From contig JAPOWR010000004.1 of the NCBI GenBank assembly GCA_026707545.1, positions 186,001 through 250,000 on the forward strand: 64,000 nucleotides of DNA, given 5' to 3'. A model generated the notes under the pieces. It searched no databases. It saw only the letters and a program-made list of their open reading frames with translations, and was not told the DNA's origin. Shown piece by piece: positions 17,786-27,145 of the stretch (its first letter is position 1; each line of letters opens with the position of its first letter). The translations under genes and the position numbers were made by a program. This DNA comes from Acidobacteriota bacterium. Lineage in GTDB: Bacteria; Acidobacteriota; Thermoanaerobaculia; Multivoradales; Multivoraceae.

Positions 17786-19173
17786 TGAAGAGGCGTCCGC
17801 TCAGCGTGGCGCTGGCGATGTCCGCGGGCCTTGCGGTCGCGGTGCTGCCACTGGCGGCGCAGACGATCGTCCTGACCGACGTCAACATCATCGATGGCAA
17901 CGGCGGCCCGGTCCAGGAGGGGATGACGATCGTCATCTCGGGCGCGCGGATCGCGTCGATTACAGAGGGACCGTACGAATCGCCGGGCGCCGGCGACAGC
18001 GCCGAGGTTCATGATCTCGATGGCGCCTGGGTGCTACCCGGGTTCTGGAACATGCACGTGCACCTGAGCGTGATGTTCCCGCACAACCACGCCCTGGACG
18101 ACGAACTGGTGCCGTCCAAGGTCATCCGCGCGGGGCTGAACGCGATCGACGGGCTACGCCACGGCTTTACCAGTATCCGCTCGGTGGGCGAGCAGGACTA
18201 CATCGACGTCGCCTGGGGACTGGCGTTCGACCAGGGTTTCTTCCTCGGTCCGCGGGTCTTCGGCAGCGGTGAGCCGGTGAGCCCGACCGCCGGGCACCGG
18301 GGTTCGGTCGACGAAGGGGCCGACGGTGTGGCCGCCATCCGCAAGGAGGTGCGGAGGCGCGTCCAGAACGGCGCCCGGGCGATCAAGCTGTTCAGCGTCG
18401 AGATGCTGCCGGACGAACTCGAGGCGGCCGTCGAGACCGCCGACAACCTGGGCGTTCACGTGACCTCCCATGTCCGCGAGCCGGGTGCGTACGCCGCGGT
18501 CGCGGCCGGAGTCGACTGTCTCGAGCACGGCTACGGGCTGACCGACGAGACGATCGAGCTGATGGCGGAGAAGGGGACGTTCTACGACCCGACGATCATC
18601 TGCAACCTGAGCGCCGAGTACATCGCGGAGCGGGAGGCGCGGCTGGCCGAGTTGGGCTACGCGGAGGACGAAGAGATCTCGCGGTTGCGGACGATGGTCG
18701 CCTTCGCCGACGAACGTTCGCCGGAGTTCGCACGAGAACAGCGGGAGATCCTGAAGAAGTCGGCCGAGGCGGGCGTCAAGCTGCTGATCGGCTCGGACTC
18801 GATGCCGATCGGCGAGATGGGATTCCTCGAGATGGAGCAGTTCGTCCTCTCCGGCGTCAGCGAGATGGACACGATCATCGCGGCCACCCGCAACGGGGCC
18901 GAGATGCAGGGCCTGCTCGACGATCTCGGCACGGTCGAGGAGGGGAAGCTGGCCGACCTGGTCGTCCTGGGGGCCAACCCGCTCGAGAACATCTCGAACA
19001 TCCGCGAGACCGTGATGGTGCTCAAGGGGGGCGTCATCGTCGACCTGGACGCGCAGCTCGGGACGTCGACCTACTGGGACTACTACGGCTCGATGGAGTT
19101 GCCGGAGGGTTTCCTCGCTGAGTCCGAGGAGGCCGCCGGTTTCCAGCGCGGCAACACGGCATCGGATCAATAG
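17785..19173 (+). CDS. Secreted imidazolonepropionase-like amidohydrolase (1)
   Basis: 462 residues with a signal peptide (MKRRPLSVALAMSAGLAVAVLPLAAQ). The metal-dependent hydrolase fold shows His91 and His93 in NMHVHLS, a lysine in GARAIKLFSVEMLP, histidines in VTSHVREPG and CLEHGYGLTDE, and the late aspartate in LIGSDSMPIGEMG. The C-terminal beta-sandwich block GTVEEGKLADLVVLGANPLE is typical. Family members act as prolidases, carboxypeptidases or hydrolases of cyclic amides; a secreted form would fit peptide degradation. The start codon overlaps the upstream stop. It is followed after 31 bases by a paralogue, so the pair probably arose by tandem duplication. Confidence 0.9.
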   Translation: MKRRPLSVALAMSAGLAVAVLPLAAQTIVLTDVNIIDGNGGPVQEGMTIVISGARIASITEGPYESPGAGDSAEVHDLDGAWVLPGFWNMHVHLSVMFPHNHALDDELVPSKVIRAGLNAIDGLRHGFTSIRSVGEQDYIDVAWGLAFDQGFFLGPRVFGSGEPVSPTAGHRGSVDEGADGVAAIRKEVRRRVQNGARAIKLFSVEMLPDELEAAVETADNLGVHVTSHVREPGAYAAVAAGVDCLEHGYGLTDETIELMAEKGTFYDPTIICNLSAEYIAEREARLAELGYAEDEEISRLRTMVAFADERSPEFAREQREILKKSAEAGVKLLIGSDSMPIGEMGFLEMEQFVLSGVSEMDTIIAATRNGAEMQGLLDDLGTVEEGKLADLVVLGANPLENISNIRETVMVLKGGVIVDLDAQLGTSTYWDYYGSMELPEGFLAESEEAAGFQRGNTASDQ

Positions 19174-19204
19174 CGCGATCAGCAGATCGCAGGAGGGACG
19201 AAGG

Positions 19205-20521
19205 ATGAAGCGGAACACAACGAAAAACCGCGGAGTTCTTCTGGTAACTCTCGTTCTGCTGCTGCCCATTGGGGCCGTCGCCCAGACGACCGTCCTCACC
19301 AACGCCACGGTCATCGACGCCACCGGCGCGCCGCCGATCGAGGACGCCGCGGTGGTCATCGAGGGCAACCGGATCAGCGCGATCCACACGCCGTCGTCCT
19401 CCGCGCCCGACCCCGGCGACGACGGCCGCGTCATCGACCTTCGTGGCGCCTACGTCCTTCCGGGGTTGTGGAACAACCACTCCCACCTCGGCGACCTGCT
19501 GCCGGACCCGAAGGGCATGCTGCCCGACGAGCCGCTGCTGCGGGCCATGATCCGCGCCGGCCGCAACGCGATGGACGCGCTGAAGGCCGGCTTCACGACG
19601 CTGCGGATCACCGGCGAGCGCGACTTCATGGACGTGGCCTGGAAGGAGGCCTTCGATGCCGGCGTCTTCGTCGGTCCGCGGATCGTCGCCGGCGGCCCGC
19701 CGCTCTCGACCGACGGCGACACGGACTGGCTGGTGCGGACTGGCAAGGGGCCGGAGGGGATCCGGGCGATCGTCGCCGACAACATCGCGAACGGGGTCCA
19801 GCTCATCAAGTTCCTGGGCAGCCGGATGCCGCCCGAGGAGTTGATCGCCGGGATCGAGGAAGCGCACCGGCACGGCGTTCCGGTCACCATCCATGGCGGG
19901 GACGAAACGGCCCGGATCGCCGCTATGGCCGGCGCCGAGAGCATGGAGCACGGCAACGACCTCTCCGACGACACGATTCGGATGATGGCCGAGGCGGGGA
20001 TGTTCCTCGACCCGACGATCCAGTGCAACCTGAGCGACGAGTTCATCGTCGAGCGGGAGCGGCTGATCGCGGAGGCCGGCTACGTTGCGTCGCCGGAGGT
20101 CATCGAAGGCCGCGTGCGGGTCTCCCGCGCCGACGAGCGCAGCCCGGAGTACGCGAACCACGCGCGCGACGTGATCAACAAGGCATACGCCGCGGGCATC
20201 CGCCTGACCACCGGCAGCGACTCGAACCCGATCTCCGAGATCGGGATTCTCGAGATCGAACAGTTCGTCTTCCACGGCATCCCGGCGATGGGCGCCATCC
20301 AGGCGGCGACCCGCAACAGTGCCGAGATGATGGGCATGCTGGACGACCTGGGCACGGTCGAGGTCGGCAAGCTCGCCGACCTGATCGTGCTCGAAGAGAA
20401 CCCGCTCGAGCACATCTCGCACCTGCGTAGCCTGTCCATGGTGATCAAGGACGGCAAGATCGTGAACCGCTCGCAGGATGAGGGTCAGACCAGCTTCTGG
20501 GAGCTGTACCTGCAGGACTGA
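19205..20521 (+). CDS. Secreted imidazolonepropionase-like amidohydrolase (2)
   Basis: 438 residues with a signal peptide (MKRNTTKNRGVLLVTLVLLLPIGAVAQ). It has the same layout as the preceding paralogue: N-N-HSHLGDLLP for the first two metal histidines, VQLIKFLGSRMPPEEL for the lysine region, VTIHGGDET and MEHGNDLSDD for the other histidines, TTGSDSNPISEIG for the aspartate, and GTVEVGKLADLIVLEENPLE near the end. Aligned by eye, the two share the order and most motif residues but differ clearly outside them, so the duplication is old. An AGGAGGGACGAAGG RBS precedes the ATG. The substrate is unknown; peptides or lactam-like compounds are likely by family. Confidence 0.9.
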   Translation: MKRNTTKNRGVLLVTLVLLLPIGAVAQTTVLTNATVIDATGAPPIEDAAVVIEGNRISAIHTPSSSAPDPGDDGRVIDLRGAYVLPGLWNNHSHLGDLLPDPKGMLPDEPLLRAMIRAGRNAMDALKAGFTTLRITGERDFMDVAWKEAFDAGVFVGPRIVAGGPPLSTDGDTDWLVRTGKGPEGIRAIVADNIANGVQLIKFLGSRMPPEELIAGIEEAHRHGVPVTIHGGDETARIAAMAGAESMEHGNDLSDDTIRMMAEAGMFLDPTIQCNLSDEFIVERERLIAEAGYVASPEVIEGRVRVSRADERSPEYANHARDVINKAYAAGIRLTTGSDSNPISEIGILEIEQFVFHGIPAMGAIQAATRNSAEMMGMLDDLGTVEVGKLADLIVLEENPLEHISHLRSLSMVIKDGKIVNRSQDEGQTSFWELYLQD

Positions 20522-20534
20522 AGGGGAGGCGCAG

Positions 20535-21785
20535 ATGAGGCTGATTCGGATGGCGGCTCTGATCGCAGTTGCGGTCCTTCTGCTGGCCTCCTGCGCCCCG
20601 CGGGAACTCGTCACCCTGCCGGAGATCGACACCTCCGGTTCGCCCGACGGCATCGTCGACCTCCCGGCCGACGTGCCGGACGTGTTCCACAAGTACTTCA
20701 ACAGGTACGCCTACCACCCGACGCCGGACGGCAGGCGGATCCACTTCCTGGTCTCTTCCGGCTGGACCCGCGACCAGATCAAGCACGGCCTCAACGTGAT
20801 GGAGCACCTGCTGGCGGACCACCCGGGCTCGGTCTACGGCGACGACAAGAGTGGCATCGCCGCGGCGATGGCGGACCGCAAGGCGACGATGGTCTTCTTC
20901 GACACCGAACCCGACATGCGCCAGGCGATGAGCGAGGGACTCCGCGACGCGACCGACCTCAGCATGCAGGACCTGCGGGCGAACGAGTGCCCGGCCCCGG
21001 GCGACGCGGACTACATGGGCCACGTGACCCGCGACGCCGCCTACGAGGAGATCTGGCACCTGATCCACGACTACGGGATCAAGCCAACGCTGCCGGAGAT
21101 GATCGCCGAGATGAGAACGGCGAACGACACGGCGGCGGAGAAGGGCTGGTACGCATGGCCCCGGGAGGTGACGGACGACCATCCGAACGAGTACGTGGGC
21201 GCCCTGATCGACAACTACTACGACCTCTGGACCGTGCCACCGACCGTGTACGAGGGGCGCCCCATCGAGCCGGACGAGATTCCCGAGGGGTACTCGCACT
21301 TCGGCCAGTACTTCGCCGGCAGTCGAGCGGCCATGCCGGAGGGAGACCCGCTCGGCTACGCCCTGGTCACGGGTTTCGTCGGGTCGTACCTGACGTTCAC
21401 GCCGGAGCTGCCGCTGGACTTCAGCGGTACGTTCTCGATGACGTTCGATCCGGACGTGCGGTACACGATGAAGACCCAGCATCTGCGGAACGCCGCGCTG
21501 ACCGGCGACGGCGACGCGAACCTGCGCGGCAACGCGCACGACAATGTGCTGGCCGGCAACGCAGGCGCCAACCAGCTAGAAGGCGGCGGCGGCAACGACA
21601 CGCTGGACGGCGGCGAAGGCAGTGACACGGCGGTCTTCTCGGGCCCGGCGTCCGACTACGAAGTGACCACCGACGCGGACGGAACGACGGTGACCGACTC
21701 GCAGACGGACCGGGACGGCGTCGACACGCTGCGGGGCGTGGAGTCGCTGCAGTTCAGCGATGGGACCGTCCAACTGGAACAGTAG
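20535..21785 (+). CDS. Tandem lipoprotein family, copy 1, with RTX-like C-terminal repeats
   Basis: 416 residues from the ATG at 20535, preceded by AGGGGAGG. The lipobox is LLASC (Cys20). The main domain (about 30-320) contains DQIKHGLNVMEHLLAD, MADRKATMVFF and the histidine-rich block EEIWHLIHDYG (171-181), followed by HPNEYVGALIDNYYDLW. The C-terminus (about 330-416) has hemolysin-type calcium-binding repeats such as GGGGNDTLDGGEGSDTAVF, closing with GVESLQFSDGTVQL. I do not recognise the main domain. The conserved His and Glu suggest a metal site, but no HExxH motif is present. Two near-identical copies follow. A distant relative of the domain is fused to an M24-like fold at 25001-27145. 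Confidence 0.82.
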   Translation: MRLIRMAALIAVAVLLLASCAPRELVTLPEIDTSGSPDGIVDLPADVPDVFHKYFNRYAYHPTPDGRRIHFLVSSGWTRDQIKHGLNVMEHLLADHPGSVYGDDKSGIAAAMADRKATMVFFDTEPDMRQAMSEGLRDATDLSMQDLRANECPAPGDADYMGHVTRDAAYEEIWHLIHDYGIKPTLPEMIAEMRTANDTAAEKGWYAWPREVTDDHPNEYVGALIDNYYDLWTVPPTVYEGRPIEPDEIPEGYSHFGQYFAGSRAAMPEGDPLGYALVTGFVGSYLTFTPELPLDFSGTFSMTFDPDVRYTMKTQHLRNAALTGDGDANLRGNAHDNVLAGNAGANQLEGGGGNDTLDGGEGSDTAVFSGPASDYEVTTDADGTTVTDSQTDRDGVDTLRGVESLQFSDGTVQLEQ

Positions 21786-21794
21786 GAGAGACGG

Positions 21795-23045
21795 GTGAAG
21801 TTGACTCGCACAGGCGTTCTGATTGCCCTTCTCGCGCTGCTGGCGGTCTCATGCGCCCCTCGGGAACTCGTCACCCTGCCGGACATCGACACGTCGGCTT
21901 CGCCCGACGGCATCGTCGACCTCCCGGCCGACGTGCCGGAGATCTTCCATGAGCACTTCAACCGGTACGCCTACCACCCGACGCCGGACGGCAGACGGAT
22001 CCACTTTCTGATCTCGGAGGGCTGGACCCGCGACCAGATCAAGCACGGCCTGAACGTGATGGAGCATCTGCTGGCGGATTACCCTGGGTCGGTCTACGGC
22101 GACGACAAGAGCGGCATCGCTGCCGCGATGGCGGACCGCAAGGCGACGATGGTCTTCTTCGACGACGCTCCCGACATGCGTCAGGCGATGAGCGGGGGAC
22201 TTCCCGACGCGACGGACCTCAGCATGCAGGACCTGCGGGCGAACGAGAGTCCGGCTCCCGGGGACGCGGACTACATGGGCCACGTCACCAGGGACGCGTC
22301 CTACGAGGAGATCTGGCACCTGATCCACGACTACGGCGTCGTCCCGACCCTGCCGGACATGGTCGCCGAGATGAGAACGGCCAACGACGAGGCGGCGGAG
22401 AAGGGCTGGGTGGGCGTGCCGGAAGACGAGCCGGAGAACCACCCGAACGAGTACGTGGGCGCCCTGATCGACAACTACTACGACCTCTGGACCGTGCCGC
22501 CGACCATGTACGAGGGCCGCGACATCGAGCCCGGCCAGAACCCCGAGGGCCACTCGCACTTTGGGGAGTACTTCGCCGGCAGCCGCGCTTCGATGCCGGA
22601 GAAGGATCCGCTGGGCTACGCCCTGGTCACGAACTTCGTCGGGCCGTACCTGACCTACACGCCGGAACTACCGCTGGACTTCAGCGGCACGTTCTCGATG
22701 ACGTACGACCCGCACGTGCGGTACACGATGAAGACGCAGCATCTGCGAAACGTCGCGCTGACGGGGGACGGCGACGCGGACCTGCAAGGCAACGCTCACG
22801 ACAACGTGCTGACCGGCAACGCCGGCGCGAACGTGCTGGAGGGCGGAGGCGGCAACGACACGCTGGACGGCGGCGAAGGCAGCGACACGGCGGTCTTCAG
22901 TGGACCGGCCGCCGACTACGAAGTCGCCACGGGCGAGGACGGAACGACGGTGACCGACTCGCAAGCGGACCGGGACGGCGTCGACAGGCTGCGGGGCGTG
23001 GAGTCCCTGCAGTTCAGCGACGGGACCGTCCAACTGGAACAGTAG
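21795..23045 (+). CDS. Tandem lipoprotein family, copy 2, with RTX-like C-terminal repeats
   Basis: 416 residues from a GTG nine bases after the previous stop, with an AGGAGA RBS overlapping that stop. Lipobox LAVSC, then APRELVTLPDIDTS. The sequence follows copy 1 almost residue for residue: the same EEIWHLIHDYG block, the same NEYVGALIDNYYDLW block and the same GGGGNDTLDGGEGSDTAVF tail. Differences cluster at the signal peptide and near residues 205-215, where copy 2 has VPEDEPEN. The 9-base spacing to both neighbours indicates one polycistronic mRNA. It is likely surface-anchored, with the calcium-binding tail exposed. Function unknown. Confidence 0.82.
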   Translation: MKLTRTGVLIALLALLAVSCAPRELVTLPDIDTSASPDGIVDLPADVPEIFHEHFNRYAYHPTPDGRRIHFLISEGWTRDQIKHGLNVMEHLLADYPGSVYGDDKSGIAAAMADRKATMVFFDDAPDMRQAMSGGLPDATDLSMQDLRANESPAPGDADYMGHVTRDASYEEIWHLIHDYGVVPTLPDMVAEMRTANDEAAEKGWVGVPEDEPENHPNEYVGALIDNYYDLWTVPPTMYEGRDIEPGQNPEGHSHFGEYFAGSRASMPEKDPLGYALVTNFVGPYLTYTPELPLDFSGTFSMTYDPHVRYTMKTQHLRNVALTGDGDADLQGNAHDNVLTGNAGANVLEGGGGNDTLDGGEGSDTAVFSGPAADYEVATGEDGTTVTDSQADRDGVDRLRGVESLQFSDGTVQLEQ

Positions 23046-23054
23046 GAGAAACAG

Positions 23055-24335
23055 ATGAAGCTGACCAGGACCTATGTGAGTTCGATTCGCACATGCGTTC
23101 CGATTGCGGTTCTCGCGCTGCTGGCGGTCTCATGCGCCCCTCGGGAACTCGTCACGCTGCCGGAAATCGACACCTCGGGTTCGCCCGACGGGATCGTCGA
23201 CCTGCCGGCCGACGTTCCGGAGGTGTTCCATGAGCACTTCAACAGGTACGCCTACGTTCCGACGCCGGACGGCAGGCGGATCCACTTCCTGGTCTCTTCC
23301 GGCTGGACCCGCGACCAGATCAAGCACGGCCTGAACGTGATGGAGCACCTGCTGGCCGACTTCCCCGGCTCGGCCTACGGTGACGACAAGAGCGCCATCG
23401 CGCACGCGATGGCGGACCGCAAGGCGACGATGGTGTTCTTCGACACCGAGCCCGACCTGGTCCAGGCGATGAGGGGGGGACTGGGCGACGCGACCGATCT
23501 CAGCATGCAGGACCTGCGCGCGAACGAGTGTCCGGCCCCGGGCGACGCCGACTACATGGCTCACGTCACCCGCGACGCCTCCTACGAGGAGATCTGGCAC
23601 CTGATCCATGACTACGGCGTCGTGCCGACGTTGCCGGACATGATCGCCGAGATGCAAACGGCCAACGACGAGGCGGAGGCGAAGGGCTGGGAGGGCTGGC
23701 CGGAAGACGAGCCGGAGAACCACCCGAACGAGTACGTGGGCGTTCTGCACGACAACTACTACGACCTGTGGACCGTGATCCCGACCCTGTACGAGGGACG
23801 GGATATCGCCCCCGGCGATGTCCCCGAGGGGCATTCGCACTTCGGCGTGTACTTCGCCGGCAGCCGCGCTCTGATGGAGGAGAAGGACCCGCTGGGCTTC
23901 GACCTGATCCGGAAGTGGGTGCCGCCGCACCTGACCTACACGTCGGAGCTGCCGCTCGACTTCAGCGGCACCTTCTCGATGACGTTCGACCCGGAGGTGC
24001 GTTACACGATGAAGACGCAGCATCTGCGGAACGTCGCGCTCACCGGCGACGGGGACGCGGACCTGCGCGGCAACGCGCACGACAATGTGCTCACCGGCAA
24101 CGGGGGCGCGAACCGGCTCGAGGGCGGCGGCGGCAACGACACGCTGGACGGCGGCGACGGCGACGACACCGCCGTCTTCAGCGGCGCGGCGGCCGAGTAC
24201 CAAGTGACCCAGGACGGCGACGGTGCGACGGTGACGGACTCGCAGCCGGACCGGGACGGGACAGACACGCTGAGCGGCGTCGAGTCCCTGCAGTTCAGCG
24301 ACGGCGTCGTGCAACTGGACCAGTCGGAAGAGTAG
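23055..24335 (+). CDS. Tandem lipoprotein family, copy 3, with RTX-like C-terminal repeats
   Basis: 426 residues. The N-terminus is about 9 residues longer than in copies 1-2 (MKLTRTYVSSIRTCVP) before the hydrophobic run and the lipobox LAVSC. The conserved EEIWHLIHDYG and NEYVG blocks and the GGGGNDTLDGGDGDDTAVF repeat tail are kept. It differs most from the others around residues 225-310 (VLHDNYYDLWTVIPTLYEG, FDLIRKWVPPHLTYTSELP). It ends QSEE rather than EQ. RBS AGGAG lies within the TAGGAG formed with the previous stop. Divergence of this copy suggests it was the first to split or is specialising. Confidence 0.82.
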   Translation: MKLTRTYVSSIRTCVPIAVLALLAVSCAPRELVTLPEIDTSGSPDGIVDLPADVPEVFHEHFNRYAYVPTPDGRRIHFLVSSGWTRDQIKHGLNVMEHLLADFPGSAYGDDKSAIAHAMADRKATMVFFDTEPDLVQAMRGGLGDATDLSMQDLRANECPAPGDADYMAHVTRDASYEEIWHLIHDYGVVPTLPDMIAEMQTANDEAEAKGWEGWPEDEPENHPNEYVGVLHDNYYDLWTVIPTLYEGRDIAPGDVPEGHSHFGVYFAGSRALMEEKDPLGFDLIRKWVPPHLTYTSELPLDFSGTFSMTFDPEVRYTMKTQHLRNVALTGDGDADLRGNAHDNVLTGNGGANRLEGGGGNDTLDGGDGDDTAVFSGAAAEYQVTQDGDGATVTDSQPDRDGTDTLSGVESLQFSDGVVQLDQSEE

Positions 24336-24363
24336 GCAGCCGTGAGGGGTTGGATACCGTTGC

Positions 24364-24966
24364 ATGATGCAGGAACGGCACGGACGCCTGGTGCAGCAGA
24401 TGCGCTTTCTGGTCGAAGTCGACCGGCTCAAGCAGGTGCTGCGGCGCACGTCCATCGTCGGCAACGAGCGCCTCGAGAACTCCGCGGAGCACTCATGGCA
24501 TGTGAGCTTGATGGCGCTGGTTCTGTCGGAGCACGCGGCCGCCTCCGGGCTCGATCAGCTCAAGGTGCTGAAGATGCTGATCGTGCACGATCTGGTCGAG
24601 ATCGACGCGGGCGACACCTTCGTCTACGATCAGGCCGGTCTGAAGGACCAGGAGGAGCGCGAAGAGCGTGCGGCGGAGCGGATCTTCGGGCTGCTGCCGG
24701 CCGAGAGCGGCGCCGAACTGCGTGCGATCTGGGACGAGTTCGAGGCGCGGGAGAGCCCCGAGGCGAAGTTCGCGAGGGCGCTGGACCGCCTGCAGCCGAT
24801 GGTGCTCAACTACATCAACGGCGGCGGCCCCTGGCAGGAGCACGGCGTCCGGGCCGACCAGGTGCGCGAGATCAACGGTTGCATCGAGGACGGCGCGCCC
24901 GAACTCTGGCGCTACGCAGAGGAACTGATCGAAGACGCCGTTCGGCGCGAACTCCTGGCTCCTTGA
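24364..24966 (+). CDS. HD-domain hydrolase (YfbR/HDDC2-like 5'-nucleotidase family)
   Basis: 200 residues (MM start; the second ATG at 24367 is equally possible). The HD superfamily metal motifs are ENSAEHSWHVSLMAL (His43/His46), MLIVHDLVEIDAGDTF (His75, Asp76) and a distal aspartate in the REINGCIEDG region. The pattern matches HD_3-type proteins such as YfbR, which dephosphorylate deoxynucleoside monophosphates, and human HDDC2. It would act in the cytoplasm, so it is functionally distinct from the lipoproteins on either side. A TACCGT box at 24355-24360 just before the ATG may be its own -10. It ends 34 bases before the next lipoprotein gene. Confidence 0.87.
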   Translation: MMQERHGRLVQQMRFLVEVDRLKQVLRRTSIVGNERLENSAEHSWHVSLMALVLSEHAAASGLDQLKVLKMLIVHDLVEIDAGDTFVYDQAGLKDQEEREERAAERIFGLLPAESGAELRAIWDEFEARESPEAKFARALDRLQPMVLNYINGGGPWQEHGVRADQVREINGCIEDGAPELWRYAEELIEDAVRRELLAP

Positions 24967-25000
24967 GTTCGCCGCATTGGCGCGGCCAGGAGGACGAACC

Positions 25001-27145
25001 ATGAAGACCGCTCTTGCGCTGCTGGGATGCCTGATCATCGTCGCCTGCTCCAGCGTGCCCGACGCAGGCGAGCCGGCGAACGACATCGCCTGGGTCAAGA
25101 AGGTGATGGTCCACGGCGTACCGATCTACGCCACGAACACGACCGGCGACGACAAGCTCCTCCACGCGGCGGGCGTCCTCGCCCAGTTCCTCGACAACGA
25201 CGAGGACGGCGAGATCGACAACCCGAAGGTCCACCAGGCGATGCTGGACACCGGCGGCACGATCGTGATGACCGGGACCCAGGAGGAAGCCGAGTACATG
25301 GACTGGGCTAACGCGCCCCGGGGCCAGGGCCTCTACGATGAGGAGACCGAACTCGACGCCCGGGCCCGCGGCGTGTTCGACGCGGCAATCGAAGAGGTCT
25401 GGCACATGGTCACGGACAACGGCTACGGCGTGGCCTACCCGGACGTGTTCGGGACGGAGCCGGGGACCGCGCTCACCGACGCGATGGACATCGCCCGCGG
25501 CGGCGCCTTCGACGGACCGCCGGACGAGTACCCGGAGGGCGCCTGGTACACCTACGACGACGTGACCTGCGACTACGGCTGCATGGCCTCCGAGTACATC
25601 TACTGGGTCTACACGTCGATGATCGGGGCGCAGGACCTGCCGGGCCGTCTGGAAGAGATCGGGCACGAGTGGCCCCTCAACACGCCCGAGAAGTTGCAGG
25701 AAGGCGAGCCAGTCCTCTTTGGAGTCCTGAACGATCCCGAGTACAGGATCCCGATGGTCATCCCGGACGGGAACTACGAGGGCGCGCCGCTCGTGATCGA
25801 GCCCTACGAATTCCGCTCTCCCTACGAAGCGGCAAACCGGAAGATCCGGCGCGACAAGTTCGATCTCGTTCTCCCGGAGATCATGAGGGAGCGCGGCGTC
25901 GACATGTGGATCCATGTGATGCGGGAGTCGATCGCCGACGACTTCGGTATCGACGAACTGGGCAGCGCCTCCGGCGTCTTCGTGTTCACGGACCGCGGTG
26001 GCGACCGGATCGAGCGGGCCATCCTCGGACGCCGCTGGGGCGCCACCCAGCGCGGCTGGGGCGAGACGAACTACCGGTACGTCGAAGAGAGCGGCGCCTA
26101 CGACATCGTCGCCCCGGCGGTCCGGGTCCAGGAACCGGTCGGCGGCCCGTTGACGGAGTACGACTACCGCTTCGAGGGGCTCAGGGACTTCGTCGCCGAG
26201 CGCGACCCGGACGTCATCGCCGTCAACTTCAAGCACGAGCTGGGGCCGTGGCCGACCTACCGGGGCGAGATCGACGGCCTCTCGCACACCGACTACCTGC
26301 TGCTCTCGGAGGAACTCGGCGACCGGTACGCGAGCCGGCTGATCTCGTCCGAGTGGCTGATGATGGACTACATCAACCACCAGGTGCCGAGCGAGGTCGA
26401 ACTGCTCAAGCGGCTGCGGCGTGACGAGCTCTGGCTGTTCGAGGACGCGCTGGACGCGATCGAGCCGGGCGTCACCAGGATCGACGAGACTGAACTGACG
26501 ATCATGCGCCGCATGCGAACCGGCCAGTCCCAGCGCGGCCGCAGCGAGGGCTGGGAGGACGCGGTGGTCCAGGGTGGCGACATCGTCACGAACCCGAGCA
26601 TCGGCATGTACGCCTACGTGCTACGCGACGGCGAGACGGAGCCGCCGCCCGAGATCCAGGATCTCTGGGCCGAGTACCTGCGCGTCGAGGCGATCCTGGC
26701 GGAGACGATCAAGTCCGGTCTGACGCCGCGCGAGATCATTCGCGACTATGAACGGATGTTCGAGGAAGCCGGCATCGTCGTGCGCGACAACCAGCTCCAC
26801 ATGGTGACGCCGAAGAACGACTTCCCGGCCTACGCCGCCGGCTTCGACACGTCGAAGACACACATTTCCATGGACTCGCACGGACAAACGAAGGGCGCCC
26901 GGCCCGCATCGGTCGAGACCTACTTCGGGCCCCGGATCGGCTCCCTGGGCCCGGACTGGTCGAAGGACATTCCGCTCGCCCCGTACCACCACTTCGTCAT
27001 CGAGTACTTCTTCTACATGCCCTCACCGGCCCCTGAGGGCGAGGACCAGTACCTGTTCTGGTGGGCCCACGAAGAGGCGCTGGCCGGCGAGGACGGCATC
27101 GAGTACCTCTCGCCACCGCAGACGGAACTCATCCTGATTCGCTGA
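25001..27145 (+). CDS. Lipoprotein fusing the tandem-family domain to a degenerate M24 (prolidase/creatinase) fold
   Basis: 714 residues from the ATG at 25001, with an AGGAGG RBS. The lipobox is IVAC (Cys16). Residues about 28-240 resemble the domain of the tandem lipoproteins at 20535-24335: KLLHAAGVLAQFLDNDEDGE, then EEVWHMVTDNGYG (131-143), then SEYIYWVYTSMIGA. Residues about 275-714 follow the layout of secreted M24 peptidases: DKFDLVLPEIMRERGVDMWI at the creatinase N-domain, YAYVLRDGETEPPPEI in the middle and DGIEYLSPPQTELILIR at the end. The expected metal aspartates (usually DFG...TD before AYVL) are missing; the text reads GGDIVTNPSIGMYAYVL. The late histidine region survives as SMDSHGQ. 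It looks like a non-catalytic M24 fold, perhaps a binding protein. It abuts the convergent sulfatase stop with no gap. Confidence 0.78.
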   Translation: MKTALALLGCLIIVACSSVPDAGEPANDIAWVKKVMVHGVPIYATNTTGDDKLLHAAGVLAQFLDNDEDGEIDNPKVHQAMLDTGGTIVMTGTQEEAEYMDWANAPRGQGLYDEETELDARARGVFDAAIEEVWHMVTDNGYGVAYPDVFGTEPGTALTDAMDIARGGAFDGPPDEYPEGAWYTYDDVTCDYGCMASEYIYWVYTSMIGAQDLPGRLEEIGHEWPLNTPEKLQEGEPVLFGVLNDPEYRIPMVIPDGNYEGAPLVIEPYEFRSPYEAANRKIRRDKFDLVLPEIMRERGVDMWIHVMRESIADDFGIDELGSASGVFVFTDRGGDRIERAILGRRWGATQRGWGETNYRYVEESGAYDIVAPAVRVQEPVGGPLTEYDYRFEGLRDFVAERDPDVIAVNFKHELGPWPTYRGEIDGLSHTDYLLLSEELGDRYASRLISSEWLMMDYINHQVPSEVELLKRLRRDELWLFEDALDAIEPGVTRIDETELTIMRRMRTGQSQRGRSEGWEDAVVQGGDIVTNPSIGMYAYVLRDGETEPPPEIQDLWAEYLRVEAILAETIKSGLTPREIIRDYERMFEEAGIVVRDNQLHMVTPKNDFPAYAAGFDTSKTHISMDSHGQTKGARPASVETYFGPRIGSLGPDWSKDIPLAPYHHFVIEYFFYMPSPAPEGEDQYLFWWAHEEALAGEDGIEYLSPPQTELILIR

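Noticed and set aside
20535..24335. Tandem repeats as a possible CRISPR or minisatellite array
   Set aside because: The repeat unit is a whole gene of about 1.25 kb with coding-type divergence, not short direct repeats with spacers.
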